From NCBI GenBank assembly GCA_036971475.1, contig JBAIZL010000006.1, positions 13,848,705 through 13,912,704 of the forward strand: a DNA stretch of 64,000 nucleotides, in the 5' to 3' direction. Shown here piece by piece: positions 33,470-46,031 of this stretch. The position numbers and the translations under genes were made by a program. Numbering within the stretch: the stretch's first letter is position 1; each line of letters begins with the position of its first letter. Source of the stretch: Prosapia bicincta. Its lineage: Eukaryota > Arthropoda > Insecta > Hemiptera > Cercopidae. The notes beneath the pieces were generated by a model that searched no databases, had not been told where the DNA came from, and was given only the letters and a program-made list of their open reading frames with translations.

Positions 33470-34430
33470 CTGCTAAACCTAAAGTATTTGAATTTTATAA
33501 CCCTGCAATAGACTCTAAGCGGAAGACCTTATTTTTCACTTTGTAAAAATACATTCCTTCTCCTAGACCTGCACTGCACTTGCCTAATTGGAGTGTAATT
33601 TCTGAGTTACCTTTTAACAATTGTTTTTACTTTGTTTGACTGTAAAAAAATTAGGTTTTAATGGTTCTCAATAAAGAATAAAATTGATAGATATAAAAAA
33701 GTGAAAATCCTACTTTACATTGACAAATCCTCCTAAATTTTCTAGTAAAACCACTATAAATTTGCATTGTTTTGTAATCATACTTTGTTTTCTTTAAAAA
33801 AAACTACTAGTTATTCTTTTTATTTTGATTCAGAAAAATGCCAAAGAAAATATAGTTTTCTTCAGACTGTTGAAATTTCTATAAAAATATATTAAAGTTT
33901 CTTATCGTACGTTCAAGCAAAATTAGAATCTATTTTATATTCCTCAAGAAGACTTCTAAATCCTGTGGAGCAAACTTCCCTTTCATCTTAGGCACCAAAA
34001 TTTTCGGAATAAATTTGAATATTTATTTTAAAACTCCCTCATACAAACGTGACTTTAAAAGTATGGAAATTTATTTGTTTCCTCTTTAAAATAAAAATTT
34101 TAAACCTTTTTGGATGTTAGTTACAAAAGTCAGTCACTTGCCTTGTCTTATTACAAATATTTAAATTATAAAATCGCTAAAACTGAGTCATAAGAATATT
34201 CTCTATAAGACAATGGCATTGTAATTAGTAGTAAAAACGTATCTTTAATTGCCCTTGATAGTTAATTTTAAAATACTAACAGGATAAAATAGTCATTTTA
34301 GTGAATTAACATCTATTTCAAATTACCAGGAAAGTTTCGAGAGATAATTTGCGATTATGTACAGGGCCACTAAAACGCCTATGTCTAAAGTTATAATTGA
34401 GGTGGCTTGTAAGTTGGGACTATAAAATAA
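33470..34430. other. Non-coding region
   Basis: AT-rich with no recognised feature. Confidence 0.5.
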
Positions 34431-34439
34431 ATAAATATC

Positions 34440-34640
34440 TGCATACGAACTCACAAATTAATATACTCTATTACCATACTTGTTTCAATGACTTATGCCA
34501 TCATCATGAGTAACATTACTACAAATTTACTACGACTAACTGCAGTTACAGTAGTAAATTTATAGTGTCACTTATGATGACATAAGTCATTGAAACGCAT
34601 ATAATAATGAAGTATATTATTTGTGTGTGTTCCTGTGCAG
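34440..34640. mobile_element. Palindromic element with two hammerhead-like arms
   Basis: Inverted arms (about 34450-34508 and 34568-34630) around a centre near 34545. On both arms the outward strand shows ATGATGA, a TGAC/GTCA or longer hairpin around ATAA, then TTGAAAC. The first box differs from CTGATGA in both arms. No ORF. Same architecture as 14186-14478 and 50653-50872. Confidence 0.5.
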
Positions 34641-34973
34641 TTATTTATTTCTTTATTTTTGTTAAACATAAATACATTTATGTTCATGTGTTAATGTTTA
34701 TTTGTTAATTCATATTATTCCTGATAAATTTTATTTTATCACAATAATATTTTTTCATATATCTAAACTTGTGAATTTCCAAAAACGAACGCCTTATTTT
34801 CTAGATTTTCAAATGTCTTAAAAAGAATATTATATCTTTTATTTTAGTATATAACTTACGTCAGTAAAAGGATTGTTTTTTTTAATTCCACGTTATTTAT
34901 TTACTAAAAAATATTAAATCTACTCTAAAAGATTTTCTTATTTTTTTACCTTATTAGTCCTAATTAAATAGAT

Positions 34974-35972
34974 ACAGATGTTTCTGTCTACTCGGTGTGT
35001 CAGAGAGATGAGCTCTGGGACAGTTAGCAAGTAACTGAAGCCAGTATATACAAACTAGTTTTAGTTGAGAAATTGTAGCTCCACGATAGTTGTCTATTTA
35101 CTGTTAGATAATACGAATACCTATATACCTTTAAATATATACAGATGTTTCTGTCTATTTGGTGTTTCAGAGAGACGACCTCTAGGACAGTTAGCAGGTA
35201 ACTGAAACCAGTACATACAAATTAGTTTTAGTTGAGAAATTGTAGCTCCACAATAGTTTTCTATTTACTGTTAGATAATACGAATACCTATATACCTTTA
35301 AATATATACAGATGTTTCTGTCTATTTGGTGTTTAAGAGAGACGACCTCTAGGACAGTTAGCAGGTAACTGAAGCCAGTACATACAAATTAGTTTTAGTT
35401 GAGAAATTGTAGCTCCACAATAGTTTTCTATTTACTGTTAGATAATACGAATACCTATATACCTTTAAATATATACAGATGTTTCTGTCTATTTGGTGTT
35501 TCAGAGAGACGACCTCTATAACAGTTAGCAGGTAACTGAAGTCAGTATATACAAACTAGTTTTAGTTGAGAAATTGTTGCTCCACAATAGTTTTCTATTT
35601 ACTGTAAGATAATACGAATACCTATATACCTTTAAATATATACAGATGTTTCTGTCTATTTGGTGTTTCAGAGAGACGACTTCTATAACAGTTAGCAGGT
35701 AACTGAAGTCAGTATATACAAACTAGTTTTAGTTGAGAAATTGTTGTTCCACAATAGTTTTCTATTTACTGTAAGATAATACGAATACCTATATACCTTT
35801 AAATATATACAGATGTTTCTGTCTATTTGGTGTTTCAGAGAGACGACCTCTAGGACAGTTAGCAGGTAACTGAAGCCAGTATATCCAAACTAGTTTTAGT
35901 TAAGAAATTGTTGCTCCACAATAGTTTTCTATTTACTGTAAGATAATAGGAATACCTATATCCTTTTATAAA
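34974..35972. repeat. Satellite, six units of 167 bp
   Basis: The landmark ACAGATGTTTCTGTCT starts at 34974, 35141, 35308, 35475, 35642 and 35809, giving a constant 167-bp period. The units are nearly identical; the first is the most diverged and the last ends imperfectly near 35972. Neighbours share private variants (units 2-3 and 4-5), as expected from unequal exchange. The array stops just before the 3' end of a PLE. No ORF runs through it. Confidence 0.95.
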
Positions 35973-35989
35973 CGTTTTTTCTTACTATA

Positions 35990-36480
35990 TTTAAAAAGTA
36001 GTTAACTAAGTGAATACGTAATTGCTTACTTGGTGACGCGTTTCAAAACATTCGTTCCTTTTACGAAGCTAACCTTCTACTGCCGCCATCGGTAAGATAC
36101 AAAGGCTGTAACGGGATGGGTTTATGACTGTGGAAGGTGTGGGTTATTTTGGTTGTGTGTCATGTATTGGAAAAGACTGTTGGCTTCATAATGTGTGATC
36201 ATTTAATATGTTTTCTTTACCTGTTGTGTAGTGTTTGTATATCTCGTATTTTTCTAAGGTTGTTAGCTTTTTACTATGTTTTAATGTATGGAGAACATTT
36301 AAATTAGTATGTGTATCCACGTGTGTGTTTGTGTGTATGTTTCGTGTTTTTTAGGTGTTTTCCGTAGCTGAATTTTGGGTTTGTTTGATTTCTTTGGGTA
36401 ACGTGTTCTTCAAAGCGTCTATAGAATGACCTACCGGTTTGCCCGATGTAATTCTTACATTTTGAACACTCATGTGCTTA
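35990..36480 (-). pseudogene. PLE 3' fragment with GIY-YIG (PLE-4)
   Basis: The minus strand encodes CSKCKNYIGQTGRSFYRRFEEH from about 36470 down, then a frameshift near 36310, then TLEKYEIYKHYTTGKENILNDH, stopping near 36195. This is the second half of a GIY-YIG domain and the PLE C-terminus. The 3' UTR runs to about 36010, where the minus strand has a TTCGT/ACGAA hairpin followed by TTTTGAAACGCGTC. The GAAA and palindromic ACGCGT fit a hammerhead end, but the first box is not recognisable. The end abuts the 167-bp satellite. Confidence 0.75.
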
Positions 36481-36499
36481 TACTATAGTAAAAGTGATA

Positions 36500-38090
36500 G
36501 ACTTGTAATGATATTCCCTACAAAAAACTGAAACTGGTAATGGTATTGCCTACAAAACTAGAAATGTATGTAGGAATATTCATCTACTGTTCCTAAATAA
36601 TATTTAAACTTTGAAATGAAGAGTTTTTTAAACTACATTCATCATTGTATGTAATATGAATAAAACGCATATCTAAATACGTTTTTATATTTCACTGAAA
36701 CTTCTTGTACTGAAGAGGTTATGTAGGGCAATAATTATGTCATGACATGAAAATCATTTTTAAAATTGGCCAACAAAACAGTATTACATAAATTGTTTAA
36801 AGTTGTGCAATTAGATGTTAGTTTTACATAGAAATAGTTATTTGGGATATTTAAATAAACATTTTATATCTATAAAATATGCTAAGATGCTTTTACTTAT
36901 GAGTTTTAAACTTGAATATTTTCAAAAATAGTCAAACCTTTTGAATATTTAATAAAATTATTTTCAACTATTACAGTAAACGCATATTATTCATATAAAA
37001 ATGTACTTTGTGTACATCCTAAATTTTTTTGGCCAGTTTTTCGATTACCCTTTCTTTGTTTAGTGCGATTTTTATAATCGGGAATTATAACTTCCCATAA
37101 ACAATTTACATAATGAAAAAAGTTTATGAGAAACAAAACTTTTTCCGTAGACCACATATTTAAATCATAAAAACCATCGTAAACAGAAGTTGAGCGAAAT
37201 AAACAAAAGCAATTGAGTGTTAAGCATTCCTAACGACTCACTGATACTAACTGGCAACAATGCCTCGCAGCACGTCCACATTACGAAATTCTGCGCAACA
37301 TTGTCTAAATGTTATCTATTGTTTCCCATATGCGAAGGGACAAAAATGTGCTGTGATCGTAAAGCAAAGGCATGAATATAGACATGGGTTTTGTCTCGCA
37401 ATTGACTATAGGCAATCGCTCAATTGTATCTAGACATTATCTAAAGCTAGAAATCGCTCGCCTTTGTCTAATAGTGTTCACTAGCCTTAAATGACGCCGG
37501 TGGTTTTATTGTTAGTATCACAGAACAATTTTATTGATGATAATTTTGTACAAAAACGTCTTTTATTTTCCAGAACAATAACAATTTTTCAAAAAATGAA
37601 TGTTTATCCAAGTAACTTTGTGGATCAATAAGTGTTTTTCTTTGAATGTATCCTATAGGGCTTTCTGTTACAAACTGCAGATGTATTACTTAGAAACTGG
37701 GTGGTATCTTATACTTTATAAAATGGAAATTGTGTGCTATTTCTATAAACAAGTTTATTATTTATAACTTTAGTAGAATGCTCTTTATGTAAGCTTCAGA
37801 TTAAATGTTATTGATTTTTATTTTTCGAACCCTTCCATTAGTAACACATATCCTTATGTATATCATGTGCATATGTTCAATAGTTAATAAAATACTTTTC
37901 ATCATCCACTCAAGTTGAAATACACTTTTTTAAACTTCTAGTAGATGACACTTATTGTCATTGAAATTTTTAAAAATTATTTCACTAATGAAGTATAATA
38001 ATTAATGAATTTCAGCATTATATGGGAGAAAACGTTTTAACAAAATGGTCATGGTAATAAATTAATTTATTTCTTCTAATTTCCCTTAAA
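36500..38090. other. Non-coding region
   Basis: No ORF or element recognised. At 37180-37500 the sequence is less AT-rich and less repetitive than its surroundings and has no second copy in the window. Confidence 0.45.
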
Positions 38091-38097
38091 ATAAATC

Positions 38098-38260
38098 ATA
38101 TCATTAAACCTATAATTTTATGGTATAGATTATGTGGTAGAAGAGCTGTTTCAAGGCATAGGTTACGCTACTTTATTTATATTATTTGTAATTATAAAGT
38201 AAAATGTCCTTAAAAAATACTTTCTGTTTATCGTAAGTAGAAATTGGTTTAAAAAAATGT
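38098..38260. repeat. Dispersed repeat D, copy 2
   Basis: Shares 'ttttatggtatag.ttatgtggtagaagagctgt', 'ggcataggtta' and 'ctactttattta' with 51040-51110 and, more weakly, 15430-15490. Confidence 0.55.
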
Positions 38261-38264
38261 GTGT

Positions 38265-39085
38265 ATATATTACTTGTTCTATTTTTTTTTGTTGGTTTTT
38301 ATCTTTGATTCAAAGACTATATTATATTATTTAACTATGAACAAAAACTTTGTTATGTTCTTTGAAACTAGTGTAATTGGCGTATTATTTCAAAATGAAA
38401 GCCAAATAAAATATGTGTACATTTTATAGATACTATAAAAAATGTACCGATGAATCGTCAAATACGAAAAAAAATATATGTTTAAACAAAATACACTTCT
38501 CCTAGTGAAATAACCAGCACGTACTCCGTACGTCGAAATACAGCGGCTAACTGTAACAAATATAAACAATAATTGTTGATATCTTGTCCAAACTGGCGTA
38601 CTGTTTATGACATTGCATTGAATATGATCTTGTTTCTGGTCAAATATTGCTAATATACTGAGAGTTTTTTCATCCAAATTAATGTCATCTAAATTATTTT
38701 ACGCCACTGATCAACACTATGAAATCATTAAGGCTTGTTATCATAGAATTAAAGATTATATATCTATTAACGAAAAAATGTAGGTTTGAAAATTCGGTAC
38801 TAAAGGATTACCCCTTTGAGATGAAAATAAAACTTATCAATTTGTTACTCTTATATACTCATCTTAATTTCTGTTAGGAATATTGTATATTTTTTAGTAC
38901 ATTTTAATGTCTGTCCTAACACTCCAATATTTTCTACTGTTTCGTAAAACTTAAATAGTACACTAACAAGTAGAAACATGTACTGAAATATATATTTATA
39001 AATAACATCTAATTTCTCATCGTTTCTATTACATAGGTGTTTTATATAGACACTCAATTCATTACACAATATATAATTGAAGCGA
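38265..39085. other. Non-coding region
   Basis: AT-rich; short ORFs on the minus strand (95 and 72 codons) have no recognisable content. Confidence 0.45.
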
Positions 39086-39093
39086 TTTATTCG

Positions 39094-39114
39094 ATATATA
39101 TATATATATATTTA

Positions 39115-39159
<45 letters not shown>
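39094..39159. repeat. (TA)n microsatellite with TTTA interruptions
   Basis: TA repeat broken by three TTTA units. Confidence 0.9.
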
Positions 39160-39289
39160 TTCTGAACAAAATGTTAGAGGAAGCGCGGTTCGTTGATTCA
39201 GCTAGAATGGTATTTTCAACTAAAACGCTTCATTGAATATTCTTATCGATTGACATTAGGTAAGATATTCTTATCGATTGACATTTAAA

Positions 39290-39515
39290 ATCGATTCTCG
39301 GATCAGCAGGCAAACGCAGTGCTACAAGGTGAGGCCACTAGGGATGTTAGGAGAGTAAAATAAATCGACGACAGCAGTATTTTAAATTACTGCAGAAGCA
39401 ATTTGTGTGGAAATTATTTCAGGAGCCCATCTGAGTCTCTATGTAATCAAATAGCCTACAATAATATTTCCAGGATTATACAAGCTGAATTAGCATAGTT
39501 CCTAGACTCTTTTTC
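39290..39515. repeat. Dispersed repeat E, copy 2
   Basis: Counterpart of 24452-24680, same orientation. It ends at 'caagctgaattagcatag'. Confidence 0.6.
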
Positions 39516-39592
39516 TAGGAATTTAACAAATACTGTATTACGTATTTGAGTGACAGCATTTACGATTATGTTGTATAACAGCAATAAAAGTG

Positions 39593-40072
<480 letters not shown>

Positions 40073-40089
40073 CATAAAGCACGAGGCTT

Positions 40090-41060
40090 CAGATAAATTA
40101 ATTTAGTTGCTAAAATAATCTTTTATAGGATTTAAAAAAAAAGACACAAATAGTTTTCTAGTGCGAACAAAGCAGGTACCATGTCATTATCCTTTCCAGG
40201 AAAGCTATAAGTTGAGTCCGGCAAATAGAGGGTCCAAAGCTTGTTAAGACGGGAAATCTAGCGGCCGATATAGCCTGGGAAATAACCGTGTACCGTTAGG
40301 TTTAGTTAATTGTAGAACTGTGGGAAACTTACAAAGAACGTATTGGTGGTAGTGGGAGAGATGAGATTTTTAGTAAAAACTAAATGATCGAAAGTTTAAG
40401 GAAGTTTGAGGAAAGTCTCAGAGGAAGACGGATTGGTGGGGACCAAGACGGAAGTCTTGTAAAGGGAGAAATTGATTAAATTAAGTAAAGAATTTTTTAT
40501 AAGTAAATTTCAAAAGTGCGACGTAAAAGTTTTTTTTAGAAGTATAAAGTAAGTTTTTTTGTGTATCAATTGTAAGCGCTGAAGTGAACAAAGCCAGGAT
40601 TCCAGGGACTCTTCAGAACAATAAGTATATTTGAATATAAGTGTAGCCAACAGACATCTATCTTTTAGTTCCAAAACAAATTTTAATTTCATTAAAATTT
40701 ATAAACATATTCTAGTCTCGCCATTTCAAATTTAAAAGCAAAGTTCCCGTAATAGCGACCCCGAGAGCAAGAATATATTGTTTTTTTTAATATTGTTTTT
40801 TTCTATTTTATTCTATTAGAAATCTAAAGCCTCAGAAGTCCACCTTTTATCATTGTAATTTTAGTTAAGATATCAATCCTGTCACTGCAAAATAATAATA
40901 TAAATTTGGAATAATGTGTAGAGTTAATTGAAGAGAATAAATGCAAGTGATGTTTAAAAAGTGATAAGATTGTTAATTCTTTTATAAACCTGAAGGTGTA
41001 ACATTAATAGGTAAGGTAAATAAATAACATTTAAAAATAAATTTAATTATAACAAAAGTT
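40090..41060. other. Unrecognised region
   Basis: The part at 40140-40460 is GC-richer than its neighbours, without a useful ORF or a second copy seen. The rest is AT-rich. Confidence 0.3.
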
Positions 41061-41065
41061 AAGTC

Positions 41066-41069
<4 letters not shown>

Positions 41070-41123
<54 letters not shown>
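41070..41123. repeat. (TA)n microsatellite
   Basis: A pure TA run just upstream of the PLE relic that follows. Confidence 0.95.
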
Positions 41124-41124
<1 letters not shown>

Positions 41125-41126
<2 letters not shown>

Positions 41127-41367
41127 CCGTAAACCAACATTAACAAATCAAATTATACAAAATAATTTCAATCATCCATATAACCAAAAAATGGCTCCTT
41201 TATATAACTAATTATATAGAATGCATAAAATCCCCATTAATGAAGAAAATATAATAAGAGAAAAAAACGTAATTTATCAAATTGCAAAAGAAAGCGGTTA
41301 TAAAAAGAAAACTGTTGACAACTTTATTTATAATATTTTTAATAAACAACATAATATTTTAATTTAC

Positions 41368-41399
<32 letters not shown>

Positions 41400-42050
41400 A
41401 AAATGGACTTCATTTTTATTTATGGGCCATTAAATAAAAAATTTCTCCAAATAATTTAAAAATGCAAATATCAAAATTGCATACAAAACTAATAACAAAA
41501 TAATAAACATAAGAAATAACAAATATTATGCATGAAAAAGGTTGTGTTTATAAATTAGATTGCGAAAACTGTAATAAAACTTATATAGGTTAAATCAAGA
41601 AAAAATTAAAACAGAGATATATATGGAACATTATAATGCTTATTTAAATCCAGAAATATATAAATCAAATTTTGCAAATCATTGTATTAATAATAAGCAC
41701 CAATTTTCAATTATTGAAAATATGAAACATATAAACGAAATTAATGAAGGATTCAGAATGAATATATAAGAAGTAATCGAAATATATAAATACAGTAATA
41801 AAAAAAATTAATAAATGAACAAATACATTCTAAATTTGATACTATATTCAATGTCTGTATTGTTACAGCAACACAATAAACTTGGCAATTTGTACAAATA
41901 TAGCAACAATTCTACTTCTAATTGAACATATGTGTTGTGCCTATATCTTGCATTATTGTATTATTCATTCCTGATGATGTTGGTACTGTTTACCAACGAA
42001 AGGTTTTGAATATAAATTAATAAATATTCTTGTACTTGAATAAACTATGT

Positions 42051-42052
<2 letters not shown>
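41125..42052 (+). pseudogene. PLE C-terminal relic with intact hammerhead (PLE-5)
   Basis: Plus strand, same subfamily as PLE-1. MHKIPINEENIIREKNVIYQIAKESGYKKKTVDN (41221 on) is the PLE thumb/linker region. Ten AAT codons (41371-41400) encode polyasparagine, then KWTSFLFMGH. After a stop, FKNANIKIAYKTNN and YKLDCENCNKTYIG follow, the start of a GIY-YIG domain, with further stops and frameshifts to about 41840. The 3' UTR contains the hammerhead at 41967-42011 and ends at (TA)n (42052-42112). The 5' part with the reverse transcriptase is absent. Confidence 0.75.
41967..42011 (+). ncRNA. Hammerhead ribozyme, intact core
   Basis: ATTC/GAAT form stem I; CTGATGA is at 41971-41977; stem II is GTTGGTA/TACCAAC (41979-41985 and 41991-41997) with loop CTGTT; GAAA is at 41998-42001. 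Helix III is AGGTTT, a decayed form of the palindrome AAGCTT seen in other copies, and T precedes the predicted cleavage site. One T is unpaired between the first box and stem II. A four-base stem I and a self-complementary helix III suggest activity only as a dimer. Confidence 0.7.

Positions 42053-42112
<60 letters not shown>
42052..42112. repeat. (TA)n microsatellite
   Basis: TA run at the end of the PLE-5 tail. Confidence 0.95.
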
Positions 42113-42114
<2 letters not shown>

Positions 42115-42123
42115 CCTATACAT

Positions 42124-42318
42124 TGTAACATTATTTTAGGTAATGTTACATATTTAAGGAGATTCATAAAATAAAACAAGATAATAATTTTAAAATGAAA
42201 AATAAAGGTCCTGACTGAGACAGATATCCATATTATAAAACCTGATATAGTAAGATCCGTTGTAACGATGCGCAAAAGTTGAAAAACTCGCGTAGTTGCT
42301 TCAAGTAACTCTCTCTCC
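42124..42318 (+). repeat. Putative 5' LTR
   Basis: Starts TGTAACATTA with a perfect 10-bp stem hairpin and runs to the TGG of the possible primer-binding site at 42320. Confidence 0.5.
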
Positions 42319-45307
42319 TTGGCGAAATGTAGGGCGATAGAGACGTCTCAAGATCCGAAGTGGAAAAGGGATGCCTTTTATTTAAAATTTTAATTATGTG
42401 AAGGTATATTATAATTTTATTTTTTTTGTTCGAAGAAATGGTGCTACGCTAAGATTCAACACCGGGCGAGGTTTCAAATCCCTCCCATCGCCAATCCAAA
42501 ATGCAGAATGGCGAGATCTGAATCCGGAACAATGTTTCTACATCTCTTGTTACAGTTCTGATAAATTTTAATTTTAGACATAAAATTATGGAAAAGCTAA
42601 ATTTAACTTTTAAACTTCAATTGGTCACGGCATAATAATACAAGTTTCTATTTTCTGAAATGAGGGAAGTGTAAATTCGTTTGTGTGATGTAATAGCAAA
42701 TTTTTAATGTCGAATAGATAAATTAAAACGTATTTCTAATTTCGTGAAAGCAATCTCATGTGGATCATGCGCCATGCCATAGACTTTTTAATAATATAAA
42801 GTTCTTAAAAATTTATGAATGTTAAACATAAAGTAGCGAAAACGTTTCAGATGTAATTTTGCTTTTGTATTTTATGTATTTGTTGTGTAGTAAACTTGAT
42901 TTATTTAAATTAATATTTGTTGGTTAATTTAATTATTGAATGCACTATTCTAAAATTCAATTAAATTCTTGACATTGGAGGTCAAATAACTAATTGTGTA
43001 ACAAATTACAGAAATATTTAACATCAAAATTCATTAAGAATTATATCAATTTCTCCACCATGTTACATAATTTGCGCTACTCTGCTAGTTTGTTTCTTTC
43101 TAAAATATGAATCACATAAATTGAACGACTCTGCTTGTTTAATTGAATTATTAAGTTTGTGGGAGCAATAAATATTTTAAAAGCTTTAAAATAATTATTT
43201 GTAGCATGGAATAGAAAAGTGTATTTGATTCAGGCAGTTGTAACTTGAAAAGATTAGAAAGTTTTTTTTGTAATGCTTAGTTTGTCGTTTGAACATAGGG
43301 ATAGTCAAGTTTTCAATTATAAACCAGTTTTTGTTGTAATACATAGTTATTCCTAGATAGCAAATGTTTGTTTGGACAAGCTGGAATGATTCATAATGCT
43401 AGATAACTGTCCCGTTAAGTTTGTGCGTAGCCTGAAGCACTTTGTTTCAACAATGTGATTGTTTTTATTTATTTAGTTGAATATGCTCGTTTGTTTTCTG
43501 AACGTTGGGCTAGGTCAGTTTATGAGACAAATAAAAAATTACTAAAGCTTGGAAGATTTATTAAATTGAAATAATTTGAAAATAAAAGTAAAACATTCTG
43601 ATAAGTATTTTTTTATTAAACTTAATATAACTCTACTTAATAAAATATAAGAAAAAAATTATAATTGGATTTAAAAGTAAATGGATTTTTAAAACAAATA
43701 TTTATTAAGAAATAATTTTATAATTTTATTTTAAAGGTATTTAAATTTAAATGTATAAGTTGTGTTATAGTCTTATAAAAATGTTTCAGCCAAAATTTAT
43801 ATATATTTTTTAAATAATTGAATTTTTTTATTTTTGAAAATATTTAAGTCTTGGTTTTAAAAATGGGAATAAATTAACTAGGAGAATGGGAGTGTGCTTT
43901 TGTATATAATTTACAACTACACGACTACACGTACACATTGTATGTCAAAGGTGCACATTGGCATATAATTCATATTTTACACGAGATGGACTTGGACAAT
44001 AATCTCAAAATACATAACACTACACCAATTCAATGACAGATAAGGAATCAACAGACTATACACTTGACCAAATTTGTGTATAAATGTGCAAACCTAGGAT
44101 CCTTTTAATTGTAATACTTATTTATAAATACTAAGAGCTTATCAGGTTAAATAGCTTCAATACTAGCAGTATTCAGCTTAAATACTGAAGAACTTATTTC
44201 AAATTTTTTTAGAGAAATGTTTGAAATAGCAAAATTTTAAGTGTAATAGATTAAATTTATACCTTTGTTTGTCAACATGCTAGCTATATAATATTTAAAT
44301 TAAAGTATGGGATTCAATTTAAGAATAATGTTATTGTATTTTCAAAGAATGAGATTTGAAATCCAAAAGGTGTAAGATGTACTAAATATTGTAGAGATAA
44401 CAAAAGGCTATGAGGCAATGGTACATGCTTAAAAATTGTCGTATGAGAGTAAAATAATTGTATAGATAAATAGTGTTGTCAGAGAAAAATTCTTAGTGTT
44501 GACACTTTTTTGGCTTACAGAAAGTAAGCGGAGTTCATAGATCCTAGAGAGGGTATTGTACAGAATATAGCTAGGGCAAATTTAAAAGTAATATTGATAA
44601 AAAAAAGTACTAATATGATTAAAGATTAATTCTAAACAAAGTGTTAATTTGAAGAGTAATTTGAATAAATAATGATTTCAAAGAGATGATTTGAATGAAG
44701 AGTAAAATTTATTCAAGAGTAAAGTAATGCTATTTCAAAATATGAAAAGATATATAATTGTGTGTTTATAAAAGGAAAAGGTTCACAAACAAATTTTGAT
44801 TTTTATAAGAAAATTATTTTTTTAAGAAAGCAATGTTTAAAATTTCATAATGTATAATGAGTTAATAATGTATTGATATAACAAGCTTCTATAATTAATT
44901 TTAAAATTAAAAGATAATTTTAACAAAGAATAATTTAAAGATAAATTTTAGCAAAGAGTGAATTAAGAATAAATTTAAAGAATTTAAAATATATATTAAT
45001 ATTGAGACTGATTTAGCAAAAATTTAATACGAAAATTTTATTAAAAGTATCTTAAATCTAAATTCAATTTAATATGACTTATGTTATGTGAAGAGCCTAA
45101 AAAGATAAAATTCTTGTTAATTTTAACTACGTTTTTGTATTAATTATGGAAATGGTAGTAAATGGATTTATGTTATGATTCCTTTAAATGAGAATAGATG
45201 TGTTGTTGTTGAATTAATGGTCGTTAATGAATTATTAACTTAAATAAAAACCAATTGTATTGATAATGGAAATATACAATTTGTTTTCAAGAACGGGGGG
45301 ATAAATA

Positions 45308-45438
45308 TGTAACACTATTTTAGGTAATGTTACATATTTAAGCAGATTCAGAAAACAAAACTAGAAATGAAATTTTAAAATGTAAATAAAAAAAAATGTA
45401 AATTATAAAATAAAGGTCCTGGCTGAGACAGATATCCA
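45308..45438 (+). repeat. Putative 3' LTR, shortened
   Basis: Repeats the first 107 bp of the 5' LTR with an internal insertion of about 24 bp. The hairpin has one mismatch. Confidence 0.55.
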
Positions 45439-45479
45439 AATGGCGTATGTGTGTCGATATGTGTATGTGTGTGTGTGTG

Positions 45480-45965
45480 TGTCTTCGAACAGTACCAATA
45501 CATAGTTTTTACTGAATTTATCAAGCCTGGTTAAATTCTTCACAATGTTTGCCTAATCACTGTCTTTATACTCTTTCTACATGTTCGGACTTATTTTCGT
45601 TTTTACTATTGTTTAACGGGCGTTACGCTTGTGGTATATGTATGATCAACAAGATATCAACAATTCATTTTTATTTGTTATCTGCGTTTTAGTCCTTCAT
45701 CTGTCGTCTACAAGTTTGTCTTCTTCGCCCCTCTTTAAACCATAACCCTTCCATATCATTCATTTTTAGAAACGAGATATAATAGCCCAATAACTTTTAA
45801 AAAGTGTCAAGAAATAAAGAGCATATTAAATTAGGATGTGAAACAATATTTACCAAAAAACCTTTATACTATCCAGTTTTTTATCTGCTAGCTAAAACTT
45901 CTTAAACGTTCATTTATTGTTATTTGTAAATGTTTTTGCAATAGAAATTTTATTAAACCTGTTAC
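45480..45965. other. Non-coding region
   Basis: No ORF or element recognised. Confidence 0.45.
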
Positions 45966-45968
45966 GAA

Positions 45969-45971
<3 letters not shown>

Positions 45972-46027
<56 letters not shown>
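45972..46027. repeat. (TA)n microsatellite
   Basis: TA run upstream of the duplicated PLE tails. Confidence 0.95.

Positions 46028-46031
<4 letters not shown>

Larger units (their letters stand above)
42124..45438 (+). mobile_element. Non-coding LTR element (possible LARD-like)
   Basis: Direct repeats at 42124-42230 and 45308-45438 begin with the same hairpin word (TGTAACATTA, TTTTAGG, TAATGTTACA) and end with 'ctgagacagatatcca'. The second copy is directly preceded by a purine-rich tract (GAACGGGGGGATAAA, 45291-45305), and the first is followed at 42320 by TGGCGAAATGTAGGGCG, which starts like a primer-binding site. This fits LTR, primer site, interior, polypurine tract, LTR on the plus strand. 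The interior of about 3 kb holds no ORF. LTRs start TGT; the 5' LTR would be about 195 bp. The second LTR is interrupted near 45440. Confidence 0.6.

Noticed and set aside
34974..35972. CRISPR-like array
   Set aside because: Whole units repeat head to tail with no unique spacers; it is a satellite in animal DNA.
42430..42500. tRNA-like 3' half (GGTTTCAAATCC ... CATCGCCA)
   Set aside because: The T loop has one base too many and no matching 5' acceptor or anticodon arm is found; it is not a tRNA gene.
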